From NCBI GenBank assembly GCA_012519425.1, contig JAAYQF010000025.1, positions 1-63,546 of the forward strand: a stretch of 63,546 bases of DNA, written 5' to 3'. The stretch comes from Bacteroidales bacterium (GTDB lineage: Bacteria; Bacteroidota; Bacteroidia; Bacteroidales; Paludibacteraceae). A program made the position numbers and the translations under genes. Positions 45,037 through 53,499 of this stretch are shown here, piece after piece; position 1 is the first letter of the stretch, and each line of letters opens with the position of its first letter. Below the pieces are notes generated by a model. It was not told where the DNA came from and made no database searches. It was given only the letters and a program-made list of their open reading frames with translations.

Positions 45037-47706
45037 TCATTTCTGAACGACTAATTTATTTGAATGATTCCCAACTCTTAAACAATACACTCCATCCGGA
45101 AAATCAGTGATATTTATTTCAGTTGAAACTGTTAATAGTTTTACATCTTTAATCTTCCTACCTAGGGAATCAAAAACTATCAAAGACTCATTAATGAGTG
45201 AAGGTGGAATTTGAATGGAGAAAAAATCATTAACGGGATTTGGATGAAGTTTAAATCCATTTTCATCAGAAAAAGTATTTAAGCCTGTATCTATCGCACA
45301 TCCTTTTCCGTCACCTGTTATCGTTTCTTTAACATAGGTCATAACATCCCAATTTTTTGCATTTGCAATATTTTTGTTACTTCCTGCACCATCATTGTAT
45401 AATGGATTTGCTATTGAACTTATTACCCGGATAACACCTTTTGTCATTCCGGTACGATCGGGTAGTGAGTGATACAATGAATCCAGTCCACAAGCTGAAA
45501 ACTTGTTTGAGTAGATATGCCCATTGTTAAACACTTCTACTGTTGTTAATGTATTGGTAGTTTTGCTTAAATCTAACTTTGTTAATTTACAATCTCTCAA
45601 ATTCAGGATCTGTAAAGCAGGGTTGAAACTGACATCTATCTCACCCAGGGGGTTTGTCATTGCAGACAAAGTACGTACTGCTGTAAGCTTTTCAAGACCA
45701 ATAAGAGAGGATATTTTATTTGTGCCAAACTGTAAGTCCGTAAGTTTGGAGTTATTGGCGACATTTAGTGCTGTTAAATTGTTTCGATAGATATGAAGAG
45801 TAAGTAATTCCTTGTTGTTATTCAGTTCTATTGCCGACAGCGTATTTGTATTACATCTCAAATATTGAAGAAAAGACGCTTTTGAAACATCTAACATTGT
45901 GAGTTCATTGGATGCACATGTTAAGTAAAGTATTGAACGGTCAGTTGTGTAAATTTTTATTTCTGCTTGATTTACTTTAGTAACACCTTTAACAGTAGTG
46001 GGTGCACTGACTTGTGTTGAAACATTTTCAACTGTTTGTGTATTGCCATCTCCCCAATCAATTGACAATTCACCTGTTCCACTCGCAGCCAATAAAAGGG
46101 TAATCTCCGAATTTACAGCTTTTGCTGTTTGCATAACTATTGTGTCTGCAAGATTAGAAGCAACAGGCTGTGTAGAAATACGCCATTCATCCGTTCTAAA
46201 TGTACCTAACGGTAGATCATTGCTATTGTGAACCAATCCTCCAATAGGACAGTAACTCCAGGCATATCTCACTGCCACCGGATTGGGTACAAACTGAGAA
46301 CTTAATTCGATTTTATTTGGTGCTATAATATTTGCAGAAGCTGTAACAAACACTTCATTTTCTCCGGCTATAGTAAATTCTGTTAATTCACCACCTTTTA
46401 TTTTCAAGCCTGTGCCCACATGTTCAAATTCACATACAATCGTGTGGTCTACTACTTCATAAAATTTCAATCGAGGAAACTCAGGATTAATATCCGTGCG
46501 ATTATATATGTTTTTTAGTGCTTTATTAGCCAATCTATATCCTACATCTCTTTTGTTTTTTGGGTGAAGGTCACCACAATCTCCAATATCTATAGAAATA
46601 ACTTGTTCTGTATTATTTGTTGAAAGTGTTTTATCTTGAGCTTCTCTAAGCTCGGCCCATTGACTTTCATGCGGATAATTGCGAACTAAACCGTAGTTTG
46701 GCAGCTGAACATAGTAAAACGGCATATCCGGATTATTAAATTTTTGTCTCCAATCTTTAATGAGTGCCGGGAAAAGTGACCTGTATTGCCAGGCTCTTGC
46801 CACATTATTCTCACCATGATACCATATTACACCCTTAATCGCAAACTTTCTAAAAGGTGCAATCATTCCATTATAGGTGGTTGATGCAAAATGTTGAAGT
46901 GCCAGTGGTACTGCCGGATCTGTAATTACTCCTTCCTGTTTGAGCCTTAAGTTTTCATCTGCTCTTGCAGATAATTCTTCAACAGTTAAGTTGCCGGTTT
47001 CAAGTTCGTCTAAGAATGCATCAAATTCACTGAATTCACTTAAACCATCCCTACTCATCCAAGCTTCAATGGTGCTTCCACCCCAATAACTGCCAATCAA
47101 ACCTATAGGCACATTTATTTCTTGATGGAGTTTCCTGCCAAAATAAAAACCTATTGCAGAAAACAATTTTGCACTCGTCTCGTTTGTCTGTAGCCAATAA
47201 GTGCTTCCCACATCATCATTTATTGAATCTACTGATATTTTCACAGGAATACGAATTGACCTTAGATTAGGAATATCTGTATTGGCAGATTCTTCGGTAT
47301 AAAATTGATCATTCATAAACTGCCAGGCCATATTGGATTGACCTGAACAAAGGTAAATGTCACCGGATAGAATATTCGTGAAAGTAACAGTAGTATCTTT
47401 TGTTGCGATTGTCATTTGATACGGACCACCCACAGGTAAAGGGTTAAGTGAAACTTCCCATCTTCCTTGTGCATCGCTTAACACTTCTACTGACTCATTA
47501 TTTAATAAAACAGTTACTGATGTAGCAGCTGAAGTAGAACCCCAGACTGTTACGGGTTTTTCTCTTTGCAGAATCATATTTCTACTGAAAATAGCAGGAA
47601 TCTTAAGAAATGCCTCTGCACTGCTCGCTTCAAATTGCTGAATTGCTATAATAATCAGCAAGAAGGATAAAATTCTTTTTAGTTTTATTGTGTTTTTTAA
47701 TAACAT
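45037..47706 (-). CDS. sialate O-acetylesterase fused to WGDG-LRR cassette, T9SS cargo
   Basis: An 889-residue exported protein. Residues about 30-500 are a sialate O-acetylesterase (SGNH fold): FSRNMILQREKPVTVWG, the catalytic Ser in YLCSGQSNMAWQF (about residue 122), VIWYHGENNVARAWQYR and the DIGDCGDLHPKNK segment with the catalytic Asp-His pair. Then come the WGDG domain (SIDWGDGNTQTV), LRRs (LTCASNELTMLDVSK), the SACGLDSLYHSLPDR...NKNIANAKNWDV block and a T9SS sorting domain (FKLHPNPVNDFFSIQ, GVYCLRVG). It should remove O-acetyl groups from glycans outside the cell. The start at 47706 fits the signal peptide and lies 23 bp after the previous stop. Confidence 0.9.
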   Translation of the reverse strand: MLLKNTIKLKRILSFLLIIIAIQQFEASSAEAFLKIPAIFSRNMILQREKPVTVWGSTSAATSVTVLLNNESVEVLSDAQGRWEVSLNPLPVGGPYQMTIATKDTTVTFTNILSGDIYLCSGQSNMAWQFMNDQFYTEESANTDIPNLRSIRIPVKISVDSINDDVGSTYWLQTNETSAKLFSAIGFYFGRKLHQEINVPIGLIGSYWGGSTIEAWMSRDGLSEFSEFDAFLDELETGNLTVEELSARADENLRLKQEGVITDPAVPLALQHFASTTYNGMIAPFRKFAIKGVIWYHGENNVARAWQYRSLFPALIKDWRQKFNNPDMPFYYVQLPNYGLVRNYPHESQWAELREAQDKTLSTNNTEQVISIDIGDCGDLHPKNKRDVGYRLANKALKNIYNRTDINPEFPRLKFYEVVDHTIVCEFEHVGTGLKIKGGELTEFTIAGENEVFVTASANIIAPNKIELSSQFVPNPVAVRYAWSYCPIGGLVHNSNDLPLGTFRTDEWRISTQPVASNLADTIVMQTAKAVNSEITLLLAASGTGELSIDWGDGNTQTVENVSTQVSAPTTVKGVTKVNQAEIKIYTTDRSILYLTCASNELTMLDVSKASFLQYLRCNTNTLSAIELNNNKELLTLHIYRNNLTALNVANNSKLTDLQFGTNKISSLIGLEKLTAVRTLSAMTNPLGEIDVSFNPALQILNLRDCKLTKLDLSKTTNTLTTVEVFNNGHIYSNKFSACGLDSLYHSLPDRTGMTKGVIRVISSIANPLYNDGAGSNKNIANAKNWDVMTYVKETITGDGKGCAIDTGLNTFSDENGFKLHPNPVNDFFSIQIPPSLINESLIVFDSLGRKIKDVKLLTVSTEINITDFPDGVYCLRVGNHSNKLVVQK

Positions 47707-47728
47707 AGTTTTATTTAGTTTTCCGATA

Positions 47729-48622
47729 TTACTTGCATTCTTTACCATCGCCAATCAGTTCTTTATTATTATTTTTATCATTTACAATCCACCCTTTATT
47801 GCTTGCAATTGTTTTGTTGCTGCCGGCTGCATCATTATTTCTTTTCCCTGTATATTTACTGTTCAAGATATTAATTGTTCCAGATGCTATGGGTAAGGTA
47901 CCAAATAACTTATCTAAGGCACAAGCATCAAACTGATTGGCATATGTTGGTCCATCATTATGTATGGAAATAGTAGTAACATTAGGATTATTACTAAGGT
48001 CCAAAGATGTAAGATTAGTGTTGCGTAAATCCAGTGCTCTAACCAAAGTATTCTTTGACAAATCCAGCGACCCTAAATTGTTTATGGCACATACAAGTGT
48101 TAATAATTTTGTATTGCATGACAGATCCAGGCTCATTAGCTTATTTGAAATACAAGAAAGTTGTGTAAGTTCTCCATTTTGACTTAAATCTAAGTTTGTT
48201 ATTGGATTTGACCCCGTCCAAAGAATACGCAATTGCTCATTCTTGGTTACATCCAATTCTGTCAGTTTGTTGTTATTGCATTGGAGAGTTCTCAAGTGTG
48301 GAGCATTTGTTACGTCTAATGAAATTAAACTATTATTACTGCACTGAAGGAAAGTAATATTATATCCGTAAATTTTAATTTCCGGTGAATTAGTTATCAG
48401 CATATACTCGTGAGTACTTGGTGCACCGAAGTTTTTGGAAGCTTCTATAGCTTCTTTTTGTCCGGTCCCCCAGTCAATGGTAACATTTCCACCGGCTACA
48501 ATTCGAAGTGTGACTGTCCCACCGATAGGCTGATCAGTTTTCATTATTATGTTGGGAACCTGAGCTTTTGCAACAACAAAAGTACATAAGAGCAATAGGA
48601 GCAAAGAAAATATTTTTTTCAT
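47729..48622 (-). CDS. secreted WGTG-LRR protein without enzyme or sorting domain
   Basis: A 297-residue exported protein (MKKIFSLLLLLLCTFVVAKA) made of the cassette alone: WGTG domain (TIDWGTGQKEA), about eight short LRRs of the LxCxxNxLxxLDLS type, then DACALDKLFGTLP and SNKTIASNKGWIVND. It ends at IGDGKECK with no T9SS domain. Its role may be binding of glycan or of other cassette proteins. It follows the L3 hairpin-leader element and is the first gene of the sub-run down to NAGLU. Confidence 0.8.
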   Translation of the reverse strand: MKKIFSLLLLLLCTFVVAKAQVPNIIMKTDQPIGGTVTLRIVAGGNVTIDWGTGQKEAIEASKNFGAPSTHEYMLITNSPEIKIYGYNITFLQCSNNSLISLDVTNAPHLRTLQCNNNKLTELDVTKNEQLRILWTGSNPITNLDLSQNGELTQLSCISNKLMSLDLSCNTKLLTLVCAINNLGSLDLSKNTLVRALDLRNTNLTSLDLSNNPNVTTISIHNDGPTYANQFDACALDKLFGTLPIASGTINILNSKYTGKRNNDAAGSNKTIASNKGWIVNDKNNNKELIGDGKECK

Positions 48623-48641
48623 GTGTTTATTTTTTTATTTT

Positions 48642-48716
48642 TTACACTAAGGTCACATGGAACACGCCATTAATCATTTCCTTGTGTTTGAGAATTTTCT
48701 CAAATGGCTGTTTCAT
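48642..48716 (-). CDS. 24-codon ORF in the leader of the LRR gene
   Basis: The ATG of the L3 element opens a frame of 24 codons (MKQPFEKILKHKEMINGVFH + VTLV) that stops 20 bp before the LRR gene. It uses the same start context as real genes (AATCTTATGAAA). It may be a leader peptide, a fragment of a lost gene or chance. Confidence 0.3.
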   Translation of the reverse strand: MKQPFEKILKHKEMINGVFHVTLV

Positions 48717-48896
48717 AAGATTATAATTTATTTTAAGTTATCGCATGGAACTCTTGATGAACTAATTTAATCATTTAAAAAATTTAGTTGTTTCTCGCGA
48801 CTCGGCATAAACCGAACAAGTTTGGTTCTGCACCCACTGCTCAAAACATTCGCATAGGCGAAATAATTAATTAAAATAATTCATGTTCCTTTCATA
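48714..48896 (-). repeat. hairpin-leader element, copy L3 (with ~80-bp insertion)
   Basis: Read on the minus strand, the first part (GGAACATGAATTATTTTAAT, then CGCCTATGCGAA) matches the 5' part of L1, and the last part (AAATTAGTTCATCAAGAGTT, then AAAATAAATTATAATC) matches its 3' part up to the ATG. About 80 bp of unrelated sequence (48768-48848) lies between. Confidence 0.55.
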
Positions 48897-49042
48897 TATG
48901 ATTTTTTTTAAATGTTAATAATTGATTGAATTCACTCCGAGAATCATTTTCAAAGAAAATCTCTTTTCCATATAGTATAATAGATTAGAAATGAAAACAG
49001 AAGTTACAGAGGGAACGAAATAGATACAAGAAGGAGTAAAAT

Positions 49043-49117
49043 AAAAATGGACTTTAACCCCGGACAATTAATGTATCTGTACATTTGTCATGTAACACAA
49101 GATTAAAGTCCATTTTT
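49043..49117. repeat. 75-bp element with perfect 15-bp inverted ends
   Basis: AAAAATGGACTTTAA (49043-49057) is repeated in perfect inverse at 49103-49117. The 45-nt centre contains a second, partial inverted repeat (GACAA...TTGTC). No target-site duplication is evident. It could be a miniature transposon, the end fusion of a lost IS, or a structured RNA. Confidence 0.65.
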
Positions 49118-49214
49118 GGATGTTTTTTATCCCTCAAACATTAATAAAGCAACCTAAAACGTATCGCTCAATTCGTAGAGAAAGCAGAGGAATTTGGCGA
49201 TGTTTAGAAACAGG

Positions 49215-50537
49215 TTACAGTATTACCACTTTAGATATTCCGTTGTTTATTTTTACAATAACCACACCCTTAGCAGGTACAGCTATACTATTCAGTCCAT
49301 TACGTGTAATATGGCTTAGTAGTTTTTGTCCGGCTACACTGAATACTTCTACTACTTCTCCGGCAGTAGCTTGAAACATAATATTGCCATGAGAGCTAAA
49401 AACGTGGGTATTAGTTGTCATACCTGCTAATCCGACAGAAAGTAAGCTAATTGGTCCTATCTCATTGGATAGTCCGGATTCTATCACTCCTTTTACGGTC
49501 ACTACAGTATAGAAATACGTGTCAGCATTGGACAACCCGGTTACACCATAGCTGGTAGCAGTAATTCCCGAAAAAGGAGAACCTACAACAGGCAAAATGT
49601 TTTCTTCCCCATCCTTGGTATAAACATTTAATATATACGAGTCAGCTCCTCCGACAGCACTTTGCCAGTTTGCTGTAAACCCTGTACTACTTTTATCGGA
49701 TTCAGCAATTGCCACCGGAGGAAGAACGCACGCACCCCCATCACCGGTGAGAACTGCATTGTTCGTAGAAGTTTTAACAACCCAATTTTTCCCATCTACT
49801 AAGGTCTTATTGCTACCGTTATAATCATTGTCGGGAGTTTTGGTGTAATCACTCCTGCCAACAAAGATAGTTCCTTGTGATTTACCGGTTCTATTGGGCA
49901 ACATTCTATAAATCGAATCTAAAGCACATGCATCTAAACTGTTTGCATTTGCAGGTCCATCATTTTGAATGGAAAGGGCTGTCATGTTTGTAGCTGAACA
50001 ATCCAATTCTTTAGCATATTTTAATCCACCGTTACGTATGGTTAAGGTGTTAAGATTTGCGTTATTTGATAAATCAATTCCCTTGAAGCAAGTGTTATAG
50101 CCTCCTATTGAAAGCAATTGTTGCAAATTTGGCTGATTGCTGACATCAAGAGTGGTCAAACTATTTCCACTAACAGTCAATCTTACTAAAGTATTCGTCC
50201 TGCTTAAATCTAAGGACGTCAATCCGTTGTTTGAACATACAAGATTGCTGATCCCGGAACCATCCACATATACTTTAATAATTGCCTGGTCACCTATAGT
50301 AGCACTGGAGACGTTTGTGGGAGCACCGATATTATTAGAAATATTTGGATAAGATACTATATTTCCATCTCCCCAGTCAACCCCTACAGTTCTGTTTCCA
50401 CCTGCTACAAATCCTAAATTGATTGTAGAGTTGTTTGCTTTATTTGTTTGCATCTCAAATGCTTGTACCCATGTTTGAGCATCTACGGTATAAGTTGCAA
50501 ATAACAATAATACCGGAACTAATAAAATCTTTTTCAT
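49215..50537 (-). CDS. T9SS-exported WGDG-LRR protein with FN3 domain
   Basis: A 440-residue exported protein with no enzyme domain: signal peptide, WGDG domain (VDWGDGNIVSYP), LRRs (LVCSNNGLTSLDLSR), the DACALDSIYRMLPNR...GSNKTLVDGKNWVV block, then a fibronectin-III-like domain (about 280-365; ESDKSSTGFTANWQSAVGG, YTKDGEENILPVVGS) and a T9SS sorting domain (EVFSVAGQKLLSHI). Likely a surface glycan-binding or adhesive protein expressed with the SusCD pair. It is followed on the same strand by the gap with L3. Confidence 0.8.
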   Translation of the reverse strand: MKKILLVPVLLLFATYTVDAQTWVQAFEMQTNKANNSTINLGFVAGGNRTVGVDWGDGNIVSYPNISNNIGAPTNVSSATIGDQAIIKVYVDGSGISNLVCSNNGLTSLDLSRTNTLVRLTVSGNSLTTLDVSNQPNLQQLLSIGGYNTCFKGIDLSNNANLNTLTIRNGGLKYAKELDCSATNMTALSIQNDGPANANSLDACALDSIYRMLPNRTGKSQGTIFVGRSDYTKTPDNDYNGSNKTLVDGKNWVVKTSTNNAVLTGDGGACVLPPVAIAESDKSSTGFTANWQSAVGGADSYILNVYTKDGEENILPVVGSPFSGITATSYGVTGLSNADTYFYTVVTVKGVIESGLSNEIGPISLLSVGLAGMTTNTHVFSSHGNIMFQATAGEVVEVFSVAGQKLLSHITRNGLNSIAVPAKGVVIVKINNGISKVVIL

Positions 50538-50596
50538 ATTATTTTGATTTTAAAAAATTAATAAATCCTATCTTTTAATTGCGTTTATTATTACGT

Positions 50597-51769
50597 TTAT
50601 TCAATCACTACTTTACGTACTGATTCTGCAGTATAAATTAAATAAATTCCTTTTGTTAAACTCTTCAATTCTAATGTAACATCTTGTCCTAATAAGTTTT
50701 TATCAAGACATACTTTCCCTACCAAATCTGTTATAAGAACACGGTGTTCAGATAGCTGATCGGAGTAACGAATATTGATAAAATCTACTGCAGGATTTGG
50801 ATATATTTCAAGATGAGGTTTTGAAATAGGTCTGAAAAAACCGGTGGTACAACCACCTCCATCTCCTGTCAATATATCATCTTGGTAACTTTTTACTGTC
50901 CATCCTTTACCCGTTGCAATGGTTTTATTGCTTCCTGCAGCATCATTGTCCGGTGCATCACCTTCTGTATTGTACAAATTATTGGATACAAGTAAGTTTG
51001 CCGCTGTTGTTTTTTTAGGAAGTGTTTGATACAACGCATCCAACGCACATGCATCGAAATGATTTGCACTTTCATGCGAAGCATTGGTAGAATTAAAAAT
51101 ATCAACTTTTATAAGATTAATATTGTTTGTTAAATCTAAAGAGGTTAGTTTAGAATTTCTTACATTTAATGTTTGTAAATCTGAGTTTGTACTAACATCT
51201 ATACTTCCTAACAAATTGTTTGTTGTAACTAACGTTCGAAGCGCTGTAAGTCCGTATAAGTCAATGGAGGTAATCTGGTTATTATGAAGCTGAAGGTCAG
51301 TCAGAGCATAATTTTCAGAAACATTTAGTTCAGTTAATAGATTTCCATAACAATGAAGTAGCACCAGATTTTTATTAGTGCTTACATCTAAAGTGTTTAA
51401 TTTATTATTATAACAGCGTAAATATCTGATTGTGCTTGTCTTAGTGACATCTAATGAAGTAAGTCCGTTATTAACTGTAGTGATAAATGTATAATAGGTT
51501 CCCTCTACAAAGAGCTGAATTACAGGTTGATTCGTGGAAAGTGTTTTTGTCAAAACAGTTGGCGAATTTACATTATTTGAAATTGATATTTCAATTTTTC
51601 CATCACCATCTCCCCAATCAATATAAAAATTCCCTGTACCACCACCTGCGACTTTTATTTCAATTGATTCACCGGTTACTTTCTCTGTTTGCATGGAAAC
51701 AGCTAAAGTTTGGGCATTAGCAGTTATTGTCACGGCCCAAAAAACGATAAATAAGTAAATTTTTTTCAT
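50597..51769 (-). CDS. T9SS-exported WGDG-LRR protein
   Basis: A 390-residue exported protein with signal peptide, WGDG domain (YIDWGDGDGKIEIS), LRRs (LRCYNNKLNTLDVSTN), the DACALDALYQTLPKK...GSNKTIATGKGWTV block and a T9SS sorting domain (LEIYPNPAVDFINIRY, GIYLIYTA). It lies 20 bp after SusD at a position where Bacteroidota loci often carry a surface glycan-binding protein (SGBP), so it may have this job here. Binding has not been shown for this cassette, as far as I know. Confidence 0.8.
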   Translation of the reverse strand: MKKIYLFIVFWAVTITANAQTLAVSMQTEKVTGESIEIKVAGGGTGNFYIDWGDGDGKIEISISNNVNSPTVLTKTLSTNQPVIQLFVEGTYYTFITTVNNGLTSLDVTKTSTIRYLRCYNNKLNTLDVSTNKNLVLLHCYGNLLTELNVSENYALTDLQLHNNQITSIDLYGLTALRTLVTTNNLLGSIDVSTNSDLQTLNVRNSKLTSLDLTNNINLIKVDIFNSTNASHESANHFDACALDALYQTLPKKTTAANLLVSNNLYNTEGDAPDNDAAGSNKTIATGKGWTVKSYQDDILTGDGGGCTTGFFRPISKPHLEIYPNPAVDFINIRYSDQLSEHRVLITDLVGKVCLDKNLLGQDVTLELKSLTKGIYLIYTAESVRKVVIE

Positions 51770-51788
51770 AAATTCTATTTGTTAATTA

Positions 51789-53477
51789 TTAGTGATGTGA
51801 TGAATTTTCTAGTCTTGATTTAAAGGCTTTAGTTTTTATTTTCCATAGGCATTTGTTGTAAAAAATATAAATTTGTTGTCTTAAGTAAGTGTTGAACAGT
51901 GCTTTACCAGCCATCATTTTGTCCCAAATCACTGTGCAGTGATGTGTCATGAATGGGTATGGGGAATAACAGGTGTTTTTTTCTACATTCTTAAATGCAA
52001 GTGCACCCCAAATCCATGCTGCAGGGGCATTTTCATCAAAATGTTCTGCCACCTCTTGCATTGTTGGGAGGAATATCCCCCAACGAATTAAATCGTATTT
52101 TCTTAAAGCTTCAAAGCATAATTCTTTGGTTCGCTCTTCTCGAATAAATTCTCTAAACTCTTCTTGTGTTAATCCTGAAGGTATGTTTGCCGCAGAATTA
52201 TAAACTGCATCAGGTAATAAATTTCCGTATGCCCTGTCTCTAACTAGTTTGACAGCATCATAAGCTGCTGTTGTTGGTTCATTATTTAATTCATTTTCCG
52301 CTTCAGCATACATAAGCAAAACATCTGAGTATCTTAATAAAGGAAAATTCTGAGGAGTTCCATAGGATAGTTTTGGAAGCAAAGTTTCAAATTCTCTTCT
52401 ATATTTACCCACATTTCTATTGTACAAGTGTGAAGGACCCCAATATATTTTATTGGTTGTGTTTCTATCATATCTGTAAGGTGCACAGTTCCAGTCTCTT
52501 CTGAGATCACCCTCATCATACTTGAGGTAATGATAGTAGGTAACATTTATAAGTGCTGTGGAAGAACCAAACGGACTATCTCTTGGAGCAGAAATTCCCA
52601 ACACATTTCCTACATGCCCATATTCACGATATGAGTCAGTTGCATTTCCCCAAAACTCTACTTCCCAAATACTTTCTTTGACATTGTATTTATCTTGTGC
52701 ATAGTTTTTAAATATTTGTTCGTAGTTCGGCTCTAATTCGTGAAATCCGCTGTTTATAACTTTTTCTGCCCACTTTTTAGCATCTTCAAATTTAGAAACA
52801 TCTTTTACAGGTTCTCCTGCCATATGAAGACATACTCTTGCAAGTATTCCCTGTACAACTGATTTAGATACCCTTCCCCCAAATCCTGTATCTTCAGCAC
52901 TATCTACAAGCCCTTCTGCTTCTGTCATATCTTTAACTATCTGTTCATAGATATCTTTTACGGGCGTCCTTTGTGTTTTTTCATAATTAGCAGACTTTGT
53001 AGAAGTTAGTATAAGAGGGACATCTCCCCAATTGATTGCTAACAGAAAATAATAGTATGCTCTCAGAAAAAGAGCTTGCCCTTTTATTGCTCCCCTTTTT
53101 TGCTCATCAATATCTTTGGCCTTGTTGATATTTTCAAGTAAAAGGTTTGCATTTTCAATTCCGATATATAAATTTTGCCAAACCACCTGTACTTGTTGAT
53201 TGGATGATGTAAAATTATAAACTTGTGGTCCTTGAGTCATAGTTGATCTATTATAAAAACCTTCATCGGCTTCTGTACCAATTTGACATAAATAGGTATA
53301 TTGATATAAGCCATAAGACCCCAGTGTATTATATACTCCATTCAATGCATAGCTTAGTTGCTCAATATTGTTGTAATAGTTTGCCGGAGTTACAAAATCT
53401 GTCGGCTGTGGATCACATGCATTTATTATAAAAATTAATCCAACACTTAGAAAAAGTTTGTGTGTTTTGGTGTTCAT
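51789..53477 (-). CDS. SusD/RagB-family glycan-binding lipoprotein, probable frameshift near C terminus
   Basis: Outer-membrane lipoprotein (lipobox INAC, then DPQPTD) that caps the SusC channel and binds glycan. Typical parts are VWQNLYIGIENANLLLENI, ALFLRAYYYFLLAINWGDVPLI and LLRYSDVLLMYAEAENEL. The expected SusD ending is disrupted: at an A7 run (plus-strand T7 at 51976-51982) one additional base would give LLFPIP...LGQNDGW and a stop at 51904-51906, the classical SusD end. As written, the frame continues with an odd Cys/His/Lys-rich tail to 51789. The gene follows SusC by 22 bp. Confidence 0.9.
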   Translation of the reverse strand: MNTKTHKLFLSVGLIFIINACDPQPTDFVTPANYYNNIEQLSYALNGVYNTLGSYGLYQYTYLCQIGTEADEGFYNRSTMTQGPQVYNFTSSNQQVQVVWQNLYIGIENANLLLENINKAKDIDEQKRGAIKGQALFLRAYYYFLLAINWGDVPLILTSTKSANYEKTQRTPVKDIYEQIVKDMTEAEGLVDSAEDTGFGGRVSKSVVQGILARVCLHMAGEPVKDVSKFEDAKKWAEKVINSGFHELEPNYEQIFKNYAQDKYNVKESIWEVEFWGNATDSYREYGHVGNVLGISAPRDSPFGSSTALINVTYYHYLKYDEGDLRRDWNCAPYRYDRNTTNKIYWGPSHLYNRNVGKYRREFETLLPKLSYGTPQNFPLLRYSDVLLMYAEAENELNNEPTTAAYDAVKLVRDRAYGNLLPDAVYNSAANIPSGLTQEEFREFIREERTKELCFEALRKYDLIRWGIFLPTMQEVAEHFDENAPAAWIWGALAFKNVEKNTCYSPYPFMTHHCTVIWDKMMAGKALFNTYLRQQIYIFYNKCLWKIKTKAFKSRLENSSHH

Positions 53478-53499
53478 TTTAGTGAGATTTACAAGGTTG

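Larger units (their letters stand above)
48623..49214. other. 592-bp gap with L3 element and 75-bp inverted-repeat element
   Basis: The gap between two minus-strand LRR genes contains the L3 element and its 24-codon ORF, an A+T-rich part, and the inverted-repeat element at 49043-49117. Nothing else with coding character was found, apart from a short plus-strand frame just before 49200 that is too short to judge. Confidence 0.55.

Noticed and set aside
47729-48622. Loss of a T9SS domain by frameshift in the free LRR protein
   Set aside because: No sorting-domain sequence is found in any frame in the 23 bp up to the next gene; the end looks natural.
49148-49200. Short plus-strand frame (AQFVEKAEEFGDV) that looks protein-like
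   Set aside because: Fewer than 20 codons, no start and no family recognised.
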